From Actinoplanes sandaracinus (GTDB taxonomy: Bacteria > Actinomycetota > Actinomycetes > Mycobacteriales > Micromonosporaceae), in the NCBI RefSeq assembly GCF_030009775.1, contig NZ_JASCTH010000018.1, positions 169,765 through 233,764 on the forward strand: a stretch of 64,000 bases of DNA. The letters run 5' to 3'. The notes under the pieces were generated by a model. It ran no database searches and was not told where the DNA came from. It worked only from the letters and a program-made list of their open reading frames with translations. Each line of letters begins with the position of its first letter. Position 1 is the stretch's first letter. A program made the position numbers and the translations under genes. Positions 41,250-50,563 of this stretch are shown in pieces.

Positions 41250-41749
41250 AGCGACCTCCCCGCCCGCTCCGGGTTCCTGCTTACGCCAGCGCACGGCAGC
41301 TCGACATCCCCCGATCATCCGGCCGGGTACCCGAGGGAGTCCTCACCTCGCGCAGGTCACCCGGTCGAGCGTCCAACGTTCGGCCCATCCCCACACACCA
41401 CTCCGGACAGACGCCCCTCCCCCGCTCCCGGCGGCCCCCATTCCGACCTTTCTCCGGGTACGGAACTCCCCGCCCCGCCTCCCGCCGGCCCGCTCCGTAG
41501 CGCACGTCAGCGACGGCTGAGGCACCCCGGCACCGGGCGGGCATCGGGTGGGAGGCCCGGGGCGGTGATGGTGCGGTTGGGGGTGGGGTGGCCGTACCAG
41601 CGCATGGTTTTGGGTCGGGGTTGTCGGGCTGGAACGGCGGCGGGCGGGCCGGGGATGGCCGGGCGGGGCGACGGCGTGCGGGTTCGGTGCGGCGGTACGC
41701 TTCCTGCCATGCCGATCCGGACCGCTCCGACCTGGAGGATCGCGCTGAT
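41250..41749. other. Intergenic region upstream of the mazF-like gene
   Basis: 500 bp. I see no antitoxin-like gene on either strand. The left end carries the promoter and ribosome site of the phosphatase gene (CCTCCCC at 41255-41261). The right end holds a 14-codon open frame (41709-41753, MPIRTAPTWRIALI) that stops inside the mazF-like ATG. Confidence 0.5.
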
Positions 41750-42064
41750 ATGAGACGCGGCGAGATCTGGACCATCGGTGACCGCGCCGACCTGCGATAC
41801 CGGGTTCTTGTCCTGTCCGGTGACAGCTACAACGAGCGGAAGACGGCTTCGCCGTTCTGTGCGCCGATAGTTCGCCAGCGGGGGGCCACCGAGTTGCCGC
41901 CCTATGCGGTGGCGCTCACCGAGCAGGATCCGATCACCGGCGTGGTGGTGGTCAACCGCATGCGGCGTCTTCCCGCGTCTACCGGCGCCGAGCGGATCGG
42001 CATGGTCACCGGCGCGAGCATGGCCCGGCTCGCCGAGGCGATGCGAGACCTTTTCGAACTCTGA
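41750..42064 (+). CDS. MazF/PemK-type endoribonuclease toxin, no antitoxin seen
   Basis: 104 aa from ATG 41750 (GGAGG 11 nt upstream). MRRGEIWTIGDRADLRYRVL begins as MazF/PemK proteins do; CAPIVRQRGATELPPYAVAL and VVVVNRMRRLP match the beta-barrel core with the conserved catalytic Arg region. MazF toxins cleave mRNA at short motifs. No antitoxin gene precedes or follows it. The start codon overlaps the stop of a 14-codon upstream frame (ATGA), so translation may be coupled. It could be a solitary toxin, or a DNA- or RNA-binding relative without toxicity. Confidence 0.75.
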   Translation: MRRGEIWTIGDRADLRYRVLVLSGDSYNERKTASPFCAPIVRQRGATELPPYAVALTEQDPITGVVVVNRMRRLPASTGAERIGMVTGASMARLAEAMRDLFEL

Positions 42065-42177
42065 CCGGCGCCGCGAGATACGTCCGCCCGGCGACATCAG
42101 ACGGCACGGACACCACCGCGCGACGACATCACATGCTGCGGGAGACCGGCGCGGCGACGTCAGGCGGCGAAGCGGCG

Positions 42178-43584
42178 TCAGGCGGCGCGGCGGGTGGCTT
42201 TGTCGCGGTACATGGCCTGGTCCGCGCGACGAATCAGCTCGTCGGCGTCGAGATGCCCGTCGGAGAGGACGGCGCCGACGCTGACGCCCACCCGGACGTC
42301 CTCGCCGGCGAGCGGGACCGGCGGGGCGAGGGCGGCGTGGACGTGGGCGCTGAGCCGATCGGCGGCCGAGACCTGGTCGGGGTCCTCGCAGAGGAGGACG
42401 AACTCGTCGCCGCCGTACCGGGCGGTGAATGCTCCGGCGATGCGCAGGCGGCCGGCGACCTCGGTGAGAAGAAGATCGCCGGCGAGGTGGCCGAGGCGGT
42501 CGTTGACCTGTTTGAAGCCGTTGAGGTCGCAGAAGAGCAGCACCACCGACGGTTCACCGGAGCGCTGTTCGCGGGTGAGGGCGTCGTCGAGCCGGTTCCA
42601 GAGGTCGGCGCGGTTGGGCAGGCCGGTGAGCAGGTCGTGGGTGGCCTGGTGGCGCAGCAGCAGTTCGGCGGCTTCGCGCTGGCGGCCGAGGCGGGCGATG
42701 CGGAACGCGACCAGGCCGACGATCAGCAGGTTGCCGACGGTGAGCAGGGCGGCGTCGCCGTGGACGCCGAGGATCTCGCGGACGCCGGAGACCGTGGGGA
42801 CGACGGTGACGGCCGCGGTGAGCAGGACGACCCGGCCGGCGAAGAGGCGGTCGGGTGGGACCGGGCCGGGGCGGGCCATCAGGGCGGTGCCGGGGTGCAG
42901 CGCGGCGAGGCCGAGCAGGCTGTAACTGACCATGAACACCATGTCGATCAGCACCGACGACTGGATGGTGACCGTGCCGGTCGCGGCGATCGCGGCGACC
43001 GTGGCGGCCAGGTCGGCGAGGATGGCGGCGGCCAGCAGGATCAGGGGCGCCGGACGGTGCCGGGAGGTACGGATGACCCGCACCATGGTGCCGAGCACCC
43101 CGGAGAGCAGCAGGACCGTGGCGAGCAGGCTGGCCTGCGCCGAGAGCGCGACCCCCGCCGCGTCGAGACCGGGTTGCAGCAGCAGGGTCCAGATCAGGGC
43201 GGCGATGACGGTCGCGATCACTCCGGCGTCGAGCAGACCGCCGACGTCGTTGCGGCCCCGCCGCAGCACCAGGGCGACGGCGGCGGCGAGCAGGTGCAGG
43301 TTGGCGACCGCGAGCACCACGTCGGCGAGAACGACGAGGCTCTCCCCGCCGAACCAGCCGATCAGCGCGTTCGGCACCAGCCAGATCGTGCCGAGGGCGA
43401 GCAGGACGAACGGGTTCCGGTCGCCGCGCGGCGCCCGCCGCACCAGCCGGATGACCACGGCCACGTCGAGCAGGGACACCAGCAGGAACAGCGCGTGCCG
43501 GCCCGGCCCGGAGGCCACGGGCAGGGCCGCCGTGCAGGCGGTTGCCACGGCGACGAAGGCCACCATGCCGGGGAAGCGGGTCAC
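42178..43584 (-). CDS. Multi-pass membrane diguanylate cyclase
   Basis: 468 aa from GTG 43584; GTG 43611 or ATG 43566 are alternatives. About eight membrane helices (residues 6-290) precede a GGDEF domain (LTGLPNRADLWNRLDDAL, FCDLNGFKQVNDRLGH, RYGGDEFVLLCE). The active-site GGDEF is intact, so it should make c-di-GMP. The inhibitory RxxD site five residues upstream is absent (RIAG), so product inhibition at that site is unlikely. The membrane part probably senses a signal. It is divergent from gnd. Confidence 0.85.
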   Translation of the reverse strand: MTRFPGMVAFVAVATACTAALPVASGPGRHALFLLVSLLDVAVVIRLVRRAPRGDRNPFVLLALGTIWLVPNALIGWFGGESLVVLADVVLAVANLHLLAAAVALVLRRGRNDVGGLLDAGVIATVIAALIWTLLLQPGLDAAGVALSAQASLLATVLLLSGVLGTMVRVIRTSRHRPAPLILLAAAILADLAATVAAIAATGTVTIQSSVLIDMVFMVSYSLLGLAALHPGTALMARPGPVPPDRLFAGRVVLLTAAVTVVPTVSGVREILGVHGDAALLTVGNLLIVGLVAFRIARLGRQREAAELLLRHQATHDLLTGLPNRADLWNRLDDALTREQRSGEPSVVLLFCDLNGFKQVNDRLGHLAGDLLLTEVAGRLRIAGAFTARYGGDEFVLLCEDPDQVSAADRLSAHVHAALAPPVPLAGEDVRVGVSVGAVLSDGHLDADELIRRADQAMYRDKATRRAA

Positions 43585-43722
43585 GGGGCATGCGATCGGC
43601 CGGCCCGGCACACACCTGAGGTTGTTCACCACGTGGACGTGTTCGAACCACCGGGCCTCGGTTCCCGTAAGAATGTCCGCGGGGCCCGTAACGGGCGGGT
43701 AACGAGGAAGGACGTAGTAGCG

Positions 43723-45162
43723 ATGTCGCAGAAGGCGCAGATCGGTGTCACCGGCCTGGCGGTGATGGGCCGCAACCTGGCCCGTAACTTCGCCCGGCAC
43801 GGGCACACCGTGGCGTTGCACAACCGGTCCTACGGCCGCACCAAGGAGCTTGTCGAGGAGTTCGGTCACGAGGGCACGTTCCTGCCCGCCGAGACCGCCG
43901 AACAGTTCGTGGCGAGCCTGGAACGCCCGCGCCGCGTGGTCATCATGGTGAAGGCCGGCCCGGCCACCGACGCCGTGATCGACGAGTTCGCCCCTCTGCT
44001 GGAAGAGGGTGACATGCTGATCGACGCGGGTAACGCGCACTACGCGGACACCCGGCGGCGGGAGGCGGCGCTGAAGGCGAAGGGTCTGCATTTCGTGGGC
44101 GCCGGCGTCTCCGGCGGCGAGGAGGGCGCGCTGCACGGCCCGAGCATCATGCCGGGTGGGCCGAAGGAGTCGTACGAGGCTCTCGGCCCGCTGCTGGAGG
44201 ACATCGCCGCGAAGGTGGACGGCGAGCCGTGCTGCGTGCACGTCGGCCCGGACGGCGCCGGCCACTTCGTGAAGATGGTGCACAACGGCATCGAGTACGC
44301 GGACATGCAGCTCATCGCGGAGGCGTACGACCTGCTCCGTCAGGTGGGCGGCCTGTCCCCGGAGGAGATCGCGGGCACGTTCAGCGAGTGGAACGAAGGC
44401 CGGCTGGGCTCGTACCTGATCGAGATCACCGCCGAGGTCCTCAAGCAGGTCGACGCGGCGACCGGCAAGCCGTTCGTGGACATCGTGGTGGACCGGGCGG
44501 AGCAGAAGGGCACCGGCCGCTGGACTGTGCAGGCGGCCCTGGACCTGGGTGTGCCGGTCTCCGGCATCGCCGAGTCGGTGTTCGCGCGTGCCATCTCCGG
44601 CGGTGTGCAGGAGCGCGAGGCGGCCGTGAGCGCCGGGCTGCCCGGCCCGTCGGCGGGGGCCGACCACGTCGGCGGCGACCTGCGCGCGGACGTCGAGCAG
44701 GCGCTGTTCGCCTCCAAGATCGTGGCGTACGCGCAGGGCTTCCAGCAGATCCAGGCGGCCAGCAAGGAGTACGGCTGGGACATCGACCCGGGCGCGATGG
44801 CGAAGATCTGGCGGGCCGGCTGCATCATCCGGGCGAAGTTCCTGGACTTCATCAAGCAGGCGTACGACAAGAACAACGAACTGCCGACCCTGCTCGTGGA
44901 CCAGTACTTCCTGGACGCGGTGGCCGGCGCCCAGGACGCGTGGCGCCGGGTCGTGGTGACCGCCGCCCAGCAGGGCATTCCGGCGCCCGGCTTCTCGTCG
45001 GCGCTGGCCTACTACGACAGCCTGCGGGCGCAGCGCCTGCCGGCCGCTCTGATCCAGGGGCAGCGTGACTTCTTCGGCGCGCACACCTACCAGCGGGTGG
45101 ACAAGCCGGGCTCGTTCCACACCCTGTGGGCCGCCGAGGGCCGCCCCGAGGTCGACGCCTGA
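43723..45162 (+). CDS. gnd: 6-phosphogluconate dehydrogenase, decarboxylating
   Basis: 479 aa from ATG 43723, with GGAAGGA about 11 nt upstream. It oxidises 6-phosphogluconate to ribulose 5-phosphate and CO2 in the pentose phosphate pathway, usually with NADP+. GLAVMGRNLARNFARHGH is the dinucleotide fold; GAGVSGGEEGALHGPSIMPG and KMVHNGIEYADMQLIAEAY are family signatures with the catalytic Lys; IKQAYDKN and the C-terminal arm follow. Full length matches the long (about 470 aa) class. The flanking genes are both GGDEF proteins. Confidence 0.95.
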   Translation: MSQKAQIGVTGLAVMGRNLARNFARHGHTVALHNRSYGRTKELVEEFGHEGTFLPAETAEQFVASLERPRRVVIMVKAGPATDAVIDEFAPLLEEGDMLIDAGNAHYADTRRREAALKAKGLHFVGAGVSGGEEGALHGPSIMPGGPKESYEALGPLLEDIAAKVDGEPCCVHVGPDGAGHFVKMVHNGIEYADMQLIAEAYDLLRQVGGLSPEEIAGTFSEWNEGRLGSYLIEITAEVLKQVDAATGKPFVDIVVDRAEQKGTGRWTVQAALDLGVPVSGIAESVFARAISGGVQEREAAVSAGLPGPSAGADHVGGDLRADVEQALFASKIVAYAQGFQQIQAASKEYGWDIDPGAMAKIWRAGCIIRAKFLDFIKQAYDKNNELPTLLVDQYFLDAVAGAQDAWRRVVVTAAQQGIPAPGFSSALAYYDSLRAQRLPAALIQGQRDFFGAHTYQRVDKPGSFHTLWAAEGRPEVDA

Positions 45163-45198
45163 CGTTTCACCTGGAACACCCTCGGTGGAGGGCGCGGT

Positions 45199-46665
45199 TC
45201 AGACGGGCCCGGCCACGGTCACCGGCCGGGCCTCGCGCAGGCCGGCTTTGACCGCGTACATGGCGGCGTCGGCACGGGCGATCAGGTTCTCCCGGTCGGC
45301 GCCGTCGCCGGGCCAGGCGGTGGCGGTTCCGATCGAGGCGCCGATGCGCACGGTGTCGCCGGCCACCTCGATCGGGGCGCGCAGCAGTTCGTTGATCCGG
45401 TCGGCGACGGGTTGGCCGTCGCGGGTGTGTTCGCCGCGCAGCAGCACCACGAACTCGTCGCCGCCGAGCCGGCCCACCGCGTCCTGCGGCCGCACCGCCC
45501 CGGTGAGCCGGTGCGCGACCGTCTGCAGGACCAGGTCGCCGGCCTGGTGGCCGTACCGGTCGTTGACCGGTTTGAAGCCGTCCAGATCACACAGCAGCAG
45601 GGTGACCTCGGTGAGTTCGCCGCGGTCGAGGGCGAGCATCGCCTCGTCGATCTGCGTGACGATGTGCCGCCGGTTGAACAGGCCGGTCAACTCGTCGTGG
45701 TGCGCCTGGTGAACGAGGGTGCGCTCGGCGCGGGCCCGCTGTGAGGACAGCAGGTGCAGCCTCAGCAGCACCACCGGGATGACCAGCATCGTGCTGACCG
45801 GCAGCACCACGCTGGCCGGCCGGTCACCCTGCGCCGCCTGGATCGCGGCGATCAGCGGGTTGGCGCAGAGGGCGGCGGCGAGCCAGCCGAGCGGTGGGTG
45901 CCGCGCGATCACCTTGCCGGGCACCGGCTGGGTGACCCAGGGCGCGGACGGCAGCACGGGAGCCGCGGCGAGGGTCAGGTACGCCAGCATCATCATCTGG
46001 GCGGTCCACACGGAACTGCCGTGCACGGTCAGCACCGAGACCACGTCACAGGCCAGGGTCAGCGCTCCGGAGAGCATCAGGTAGGCGAGCGGGCCGCGCG
46101 CCTTCCGGGCGGTCGTGCCGATGCGGATCACGCAGCCCAGCACGGCGGAGAGCACCAGCACGTCGGACAGCACCAGCGTCTCGCCGAGGGGCGTCGCCTC
46201 CGGCCCGAGGTTCGGCCCGATCAGCCACACCCAGAGCGGACCGGCGGCGCAGAGCCCGAACAGGGCGGCGTCGATCAGGCCGCCGGGGTCCTTGCGGCCG
46301 TGCCTGCGCAGCGCGGTCGCCGTGCCGACCAGGAAGAGCAGGTGCGCGGACGCCATCACCAGGTCGGTGGGGGCCCCTTCGGCGCGGCCGAGATGGTGGT
46401 CGGGAATCCAGTTCGGCCACAGCACCTGCCCGAGGGACAGGAAGCCCAGCCCGGCGACCGCGGCCAGCCACGGCAACCGGTCGGTCAGGTGGCCGGCGCC
46501 GAGGGCCAGCAGATAGGTGATGACCGGGACGGTCGTCACCGCCGTGAAGACGACGATCCGGAGTTCGGGGCCGGCCAGCGCGTACGCCGTACCCGCCGCC
46601 AGCGCCAGCCCGACCAGCACCGCATGCACGGGCCAGGCAGGCGCCGTAGCACGCGGCCATCCCAT
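45199..46665 (-). CDS. Multi-pass membrane diguanylate cyclase
   Basis: 488 aa with AGGAGGA 7 nt before the ATG. The N-terminal 300 residues form eight or nine membrane helices, similar in layout to the 42178 protein. The GGDEF domain (LTGLFNRRHIVTQIDEAM, LCDLDGFKPVNDRYGH, RLGGDEFVVLLRG) is intact. An inhibitory site RPQD stands at the canonical place before GGDEF, so product feedback is likely, in contrast to its neighbour. It lies 96 bp downstream of the MFS gene on the same strand. Confidence 0.87.
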   Translation of the reverse strand: MGWPRATAPAWPVHAVLVGLALAAGTAYALAGPELRIVVFTAVTTVPVITYLLALGAGHLTDRLPWLAAVAGLGFLSLGQVLWPNWIPDHHLGRAEGAPTDLVMASAHLLFLVGTATALRRHGRKDPGGLIDAALFGLCAAGPLWVWLIGPNLGPEATPLGETLVLSDVLVLSAVLGCVIRIGTTARKARGPLAYLMLSGALTLACDVVSVLTVHGSSVWTAQMMMLAYLTLAAAPVLPSAPWVTQPVPGKVIARHPPLGWLAAALCANPLIAAIQAAQGDRPASVVLPVSTMLVIPVVLLRLHLLSSQRARAERTLVHQAHHDELTGLFNRRHIVTQIDEAMLALDRGELTEVTLLLCDLDGFKPVNDRYGHQAGDLVLQTVAHRLTGAVRPQDAVGRLGGDEFVVLLRGEHTRDGQPVADRINELLRAPIEVAGDTVRIGASIGTATAWPGDGADRENLIARADAAMYAVKAGLREARPVTVAGPV

Positions 46666-46761
46666 CGGCGGTTCCTCCTCAGCGCCGGATTCGCTCCGAC
46701 GAGAGCAGATCGGCCGTGCCGCGCCGGGTCTGAGGAGAAGCCGCGTGTGAGAAGAAACGGG

Positions 46762-48117
46762 CTAGGTGGTGGCGGGGGTGGGTTCGGCGCGGGGCGAGTC
46801 CTCGGCGACACGGCGGCTGAGCATCCGGTAGGGGCGGCTGGCCAGGGCGAACATCGTGGCGATGACACCGATGATGCCGGTGAGCACGAAGACCAGGGCC
46901 ATGCCGCGGTCCGGGCCGGTGCCGAACCAGGAACCGATGGCCTCGGCCCCGGCGCCGCCCTCGCTCATCAGCGGGATGAACACGAACTGGGTGACCGGCG
47001 AGATCAGGAAGGCGGTCAGGGGGGATGCCGCCTGCTCCGCGCTCTGCGCCAGCCCGAACACCCGGCCCTGCCGCTCGTAGGGCACGACCCGCTGCAGGAT
47101 GGTCTGCTCGGTGGCTTCGGCGTAGGGCATGAGCAGCATGTACAGGTACATGCCGACGGCCATCGGGATGATCGACGCCCAGAGCGGGAAGACCAGAATG
47201 ATCACCCAGAGGACGACGTTGATCAGCAGGAGCAGGCGGACCGGGCGGGACCCCAGCCCGGTACGCGCCACGAGGAGCCCGCCCACGATGAAGCCGGTGC
47301 TGAGCACGCCCCACAGCAGGCCCCACGTCTGCACGGACACCAGCGACAGGCCGTACGCGTCGGCGAGCGCCATGAAGACGCCGCCGAGGAAGTTGTTGAA
47401 CGTGCTGAACAGGATCAGCGCGGTCAGCCCGGGCACGGCCGTGATGAGCCGCAGCGTGCCGCGCAGGTCGACGCCGGGTTTGGCGGCCTCGCTGTCGGGG
47501 TGCTCGGCGACCCGCTCCGGAATGGTGACGAAACTCAGGTGCAGCACCGACAGGCCGAGCACCACCAGTGCCAGCAGCAGCACCGAGAACATCCCGTCGA
47601 AGGCCACCAGCACGCCGCTGATCACCGAGGTGACCAGGAAGGTGGCGCCGGAGACGGTGCCGACGAGGCCGTTGGCCCGGTCCCGGCGGTCCTCGTCGAT
47701 CAGCAGCGTGACCAGGGTGGGCAGCGCGATGGTGCGGATGTTGCCGGCGATCACGCCGAACATCAGCAGCAGCACGAACAACCAGAGCCGGGCGCTCGCC
47801 GGGTCGCGGAACTCCTCGGCGGGAACGGCCTGGTGGACGGCGAACGCGGCGGCGTAGAGGGCCAGCGACGCGATCGCCGACGCTTGGAGCGCGGTCTTCT
47901 TGCGGTGGCCGTCGACGACGCTGCCGAACCAGATGCCGGTGAGCGCGGTGAGCACCAGGAAGATGCCGGAGATCATGCCGGTCGCGAACACCGACCGGGT
48001 CTGGAGGTACACCCAGAAGGTGACGGCGAACCAGACCGTAAAGTTGATCACCGACACCAGGCCGGTGTTGAGCAGGAGTTGATAGAAGGTGCGGACATGG
48101 CCGGTCACGACGGTCAT
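46762..48117 (-). CDS. MFS transporter, multidrug/siderophore-exporter-like
   Basis: 451 aa from ATG 48117; GTG 48156 in the same frame is possible but adds a basic, unfolded stretch. Twelve membrane helices are expected. Loop 2-3 has the MFS signature (WFGSVVDGHRKKTALQ), and the order of segments resembles EntS-like exporters of siderophores or macrolides. Substrate is unknown. It lies 52 bp downstream of the GGDEF-EAL gene and upstream of a GGDEF gene, all on the minus strand. Confidence 0.83.
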   Translation of the reverse strand: MTVVTGHVRTFYQLLLNTGLVSVINFTVWFAVTFWVYLQTRSVFATGMISGIFLVLTALTGIWFGSVVDGHRKKTALQASAIASLALYAAAFAVHQAVPAEEFRDPASARLWLFVLLLMFGVIAGNIRTIALPTLVTLLIDEDRRDRANGLVGTVSGATFLVTSVISGVLVAFDGMFSVLLLALVVLGLSVLHLSFVTIPERVAEHPDSEAAKPGVDLRGTLRLITAVPGLTALILFSTFNNFLGGVFMALADAYGLSLVSVQTWGLLWGVLSTGFIVGGLLVARTGLGSRPVRLLLLINVVLWVIILVFPLWASIIPMAVGMYLYMLLMPYAEATEQTILQRVVPYERQGRVFGLAQSAEQAASPLTAFLISPVTQFVFIPLMSEGGAGAEAIGSWFGTGPDRGMALVFVLTGIIGVIATMFALASRPYRMLSRRVAEDSPRAEPTPATT

Positions 48118-48169
48118 GGACTGCACGGTAGTACTTCGACCCCGGTTGAGGTCCACCCCGGACGAAAGA

Positions 48170-50509
48170 TCAGGCGGCCCGAACCGGATCGGCGGCCATC
48201 AGCGCGCCGCACTCGGCCGGGGGCAGCGGCCGGGCCATGAAGAACCCCTGCCCGTACCGGTAGCCCATGTCGCGCAGCCGGTCCAGCTGCTCCTGGTTCT
48301 CGATGCCCTCGGCGACCGCTTTGAGCTGGAGGTGCTCGGCGAGCTGGGCGACCGCCGCGGCGACCGCGAGGCGGCCCCGGTCGGCGCCGTCGGCGATGCC
48401 GTCGACGAACGACTTGTCGAGCTTGAGCACGTCCACCGGGAAGGCCCGCAGCAGGCTCAGTGACGACTGGCCGGTGCCGAAGTCGTCGAGGGCCAGGCTC
48501 ACACCCATCTCGTGCAGCGCCCGCAGGGTCTCCTGCACCTGGCGGCCGTCGACCACCGACGACTCGGTGACCTCGAGGATCACGTTGCGCGGGGTGAGCC
48601 CGGTGTCGCTGAGCACGGCCGCCACCTCGTCGACGAAGCCGGCCTCGCGAAGCTGCCGGACCGCGACGTTGATGTTGACCGCCTCGACCGCGCCGTCGCC
48701 GTAGGCGGAACGCCAGGCGGCCAGTTGAGAGCACGCCTCGCGCAGCACCCACGCGCCGAGCGGCACGATCAGCCCGGACCGTTCGGCGACCGGGATGAAC
48801 TCGCCCGGCGAGACGAACCCGCGCACCGGGTGCTGCCAGCGGACCAGCGCCTCGGCCCCGTGCAGGCGGCCGGTCACCAGGTCGAAGACGGGCTGGTAGA
48901 GCAGTCGCAGTTCGCCGCGGACGATGCCGTTGCGCAGTTCGCTGGCGAGCCGCGCGTGGTTGACCATGTCCTCGCGCATCCGCGCCTCGAACCGGACCCA
49001 GGAGGCCTTGCCGGACTCCTTGGCCGCGTACATCGCGATGTCGGCGTTGCGCAGCACCTCGTCGGCGTTCTCGCCGGTGTCGGCGAGGGCGATGCCGGCG
49101 CTGGCGTGCAGCAGGAGCTGCTGGTCGGCGATCCGGAACGGTTCGGCGAGCGCGAGCAGGATCCGGCTTGCGGCGGCCTCGGCGAGGTTCGCCTCATCGA
49201 CGGGCAGGAGCACGGCGAACTCGTCCCCACCGAGCCGGGCCGGCAGCTCACCGGCCGCGCACTGGGCGCGGAGACGCTGCGCCACCTGGTAGAGCAACTG
49301 GTCGCCGGCGGCCGGTCCCAGCGTGTCGTTGATCATCTTGAAGTCGTCGACGTCGATGAGCACGGCGCTGGCCGGCTGGTGCGCGTCGAGCCGCTCGCCG
49401 AGCGCGACGAGGAACCGGGCCCGGTTGGGCAGCCCGGTCAGGTTGTCGCTGAGCGCGAGCCGTTCCAGTTCGGCCTGCTGGCGGCGGATGCCTCGCAGGG
49501 CCAGCGCGTTCTCGCGCAGGCTGAGAAGCTGGCGGGCGACGACGCAGCCGGCGATCAGCACCGCGCCGACGATCACGGTGCGCTGCCGGTGAGTCATGTC
49601 CTGGGCGCTGACGCTGATCACCAGACCGGCCGTGGCGGTGACCGCGACGAACGGCAACAGGTTGAACAGCGACCGGTCCGGGGAAGACGCGGCCCCGGCC
49701 GCGGGCCGGCTCAGGGCACGGCGCTGCAGCAGGCCACCGGCACAGAACGCGGCCCCGGTCAGCGGGAGGGCGAGCACCGACAGCGCCATGCGGGATTCGT
49801 CGGCGCCGGCGATGAGCAGGATGGTGCCGGCGATGCAGGTGATCGGCGCGACGGTGAGCACACGCAGCGCGGCCCCGTCGACGACGGTCTCCGGGGCGGC
49901 CGCGGCCTTGCCGATCACCACGAGCAGCAGCACGCCGCCGACCCCGACGACCGCGGCCGCGATCCGGGCGCTCAGCGAGGTGCCCTCGGGAGCCAGGTCG
50001 AGCACCACGTACCAGAAGATCAGGGCGCTGGCGACGGCGATGGTCACGGTGTCGAGCAATGCCCGGGCCCAGCCGGCCGCGGTGCGCCGGGGCCCGGGCA
50101 GGCCGAGGAAGGCGAACATCAGCAGCACCACGCCGAGCATCAGCGGCACGGCCACCCAGAGCGACAGGCCGGTGTTGTTGTTGGCCCGGGCCAGCGTGAC
50201 GACCGCCGCGATCGACAGGGCGATGCCGGAGTACTGCAGCCGGCGCCAGAAGAGGCGCACCGGCCGGGGCAACTGGATCACCCGGGCGATCCGCTGGCAG
50301 GCGAACGTGCCCGCGGCCATGGCCAGCGGGCCACCGAGGTAGCCGTAGGTGACGTCGCCGGCGTCGCGGATCAACAGCCAGACCAGAACGCCGGCGACCG
50401 CACCGACGGCCACCAGCGCCGGCACCAAGCCCGCGGTGCGCAACCGCGGTGCGCCGGCGGTCTCCGGTTCGCTCATCTGTTTCGTACGGCTCCTGCCCGG
50501 TAGGCGCAT
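48170..50509 (-). CDS. Membrane GGDEF-EAL protein
   Basis: 779 aa; ATG 50509 (AGGG close upstream) or ATG 50476. Eight or more membrane helices occupy residues 25-330. The GGDEF domain (LTGLPNRARFLVALGERL, RLGGDEFAVLLP) and EAL domain (LYQPVFDL, GAEALVRWQHPVRG, EVTESSV, DDFGTGQSS, KLDKSF, AEGIEN, QGFFMARPLPP) both have intact active-site motifs. It could be bifunctional, but usually one activity dominates. No RxxD inhibitory site precedes GGDEF. It lies 54 bp downstream of pgm on the same strand. Confidence 0.9.
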   Translation of the reverse strand: MRLPGRSRTKQMSEPETAGAPRLRTAGLVPALVAVGAVAGVLVWLLIRDAGDVTYGYLGGPLAMAAGTFACQRIARVIQLPRPVRLFWRRLQYSGIALSIAAVVTLARANNNTGLSLWVAVPLMLGVVLLMFAFLGLPGPRRTAAGWARALLDTVTIAVASALIFWYVVLDLAPEGTSLSARIAAAVVGVGGVLLLVVIGKAAAAPETVVDGAALRVLTVAPITCIAGTILLIAGADESRMALSVLALPLTGAAFCAGGLLQRRALSRPAAGAASSPDRSLFNLLPFVAVTATAGLVISVSAQDMTHRQRTVIVGAVLIAGCVVARQLLSLRENALALRGIRRQQAELERLALSDNLTGLPNRARFLVALGERLDAHQPASAVLIDVDDFKMINDTLGPAAGDQLLYQVAQRLRAQCAAGELPARLGGDEFAVLLPVDEANLAEAAASRILLALAEPFRIADQQLLLHASAGIALADTGENADEVLRNADIAMYAAKESGKASWVRFEARMREDMVNHARLASELRNGIVRGELRLLYQPVFDLVTGRLHGAEALVRWQHPVRGFVSPGEFIPVAERSGLIVPLGAWVLREACSQLAAWRSAYGDGAVEAVNINVAVRQLREAGFVDEVAAVLSDTGLTPRNVILEVTESSVVDGRQVQETLRALHEMGVSLALDDFGTGQSSLSLLRAFPVDVLKLDKSFVDGIADGADRGRLAVAAAVAQLAEHLQLKAVAEGIENQEQLDRLRDMGYRYGQGFFMARPLPPAECGALMAADPVRAA

Positions 50510-50563
50510 TTCACCCTGCAGACTGCCTGTCGGCGAGGGAGCCGCTTTACTGAGTCGAAACCG

